64,000 nucleotides of DNA from Temnothorax longispinosus (Eukaryota; Arthropoda; Insecta; Hymenoptera; Formicidae): assembly GCF_030848805.1 (NCBI RefSeq), contig NC_092359.1, positions 5,693,001 through 5,757,000 of the forward strand, read 5' to 3'. The translations under genes were made by a program, and so were the position numbers. Position 1 is the first letter of the stretch. Each line of letters begins with the position of its first letter. The notes beneath the pieces are model-generated. The model searched no databases and was not told the DNA's origin. It was given only the letters and a program-made list of their open reading frames with translations. Shown one piece after another: positions 63,972-64,000 of the stretch.

Positions 63972-64000
63972 AAGACGTATAGTTGTAAAGTATCGTTGGT
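61839..64000 (+). other. Start of the vestigial-like intron
   Basis: No further exon is supported up to the window edge. There is a GC-richer patch at about 62690-63130 and a (CT)n tract at 63934-63967. Confidence 0.45.
63934..63967. repeat. (CT)n microsatellite
   Basis: About 17 CT dinucleotides near the right edge of the window. Confidence 0.9.

Noticed and set aside
1..64000. CRISPR arrays, operons, tRNA or rRNA genes
   Set aside because: The window is eukaryotic. No repeat-spacer array was seen, and no cloverleaf or rRNA segment could be recognised by eye; a tRNAscan and Rfam search would be decisive.

Overview
The window looks like nuclear DNA of a hymenopteran insect, most likely an ant. 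It is AT-rich, its genes carry GT-AG introns from about 80 bp to 16.6 kb, and it has long TA and CT microsatellites and MITE-like repeats. It also holds a multi-domain hymenoptaecin, an antimicrobial peptide family known from Hymenoptera; multi-repeat precursors of this kind are known from ants. Exon models were built by hand from splice signals, reading-frame continuity and family similarity. No alignment or search was run.

Layout: (1) About 1-13,460 has no coding exon I can support. It holds a GC-rich island near 7.9-8.4 kb, a GACT-type dispersed repeat and a three-copy minisatellite. (2) 13,462-17,304 (+) is a CD36-family scavenger receptor class B gene whose first coding exon is not certain. 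(3) 25,407-19,730 (-) is an RCC1-propeller gene matching RPGR (retinitis pigmentosa GTPase regulator), with an acidic Glu/Lys-rich tail; it converges with the CD36 gene. (4) 29,894-51,555 (+) is the Tat-SF1 (HTATSF1) splicing-factor homologue, with a 16.6 kb first coding intron. A C-type lectin gene (38,461-31,794, -) lies inside that intron; its signal peptide is split across two exons 5.4 kb apart. (5) 53,696-55,968 (-) is hymenoptaecin with five repeated domains. (6) 57,336-58,351 (+) is a divergently transcribed, strongly diverged hymenoptaecin-like gene. It ends, after a furin-type RREKR site, in a 30-residue Lys-rich amphipathic peptide. (7) 61,638-61,838 (+) is the first coding exon of a probable vestigial homologue, which continues beyond the window.

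The most novel item is the hymenoptaecin-like gene at 57.3-58.4 kb. It appears to be a composite precursor: a degenerate, acidic hymenoptaecin domain followed by a separate cationic helix. It shares a 1.37 kb intergenic region with the classical multi-domain hymenoptaecin. That region contains kB-like sites, TATA boxes and a hairpin-forming inverted repeat, which suggests an immune-induced pair. The other genes look like housekeeping, ciliary or developmental genes with no obvious functional link to each other.
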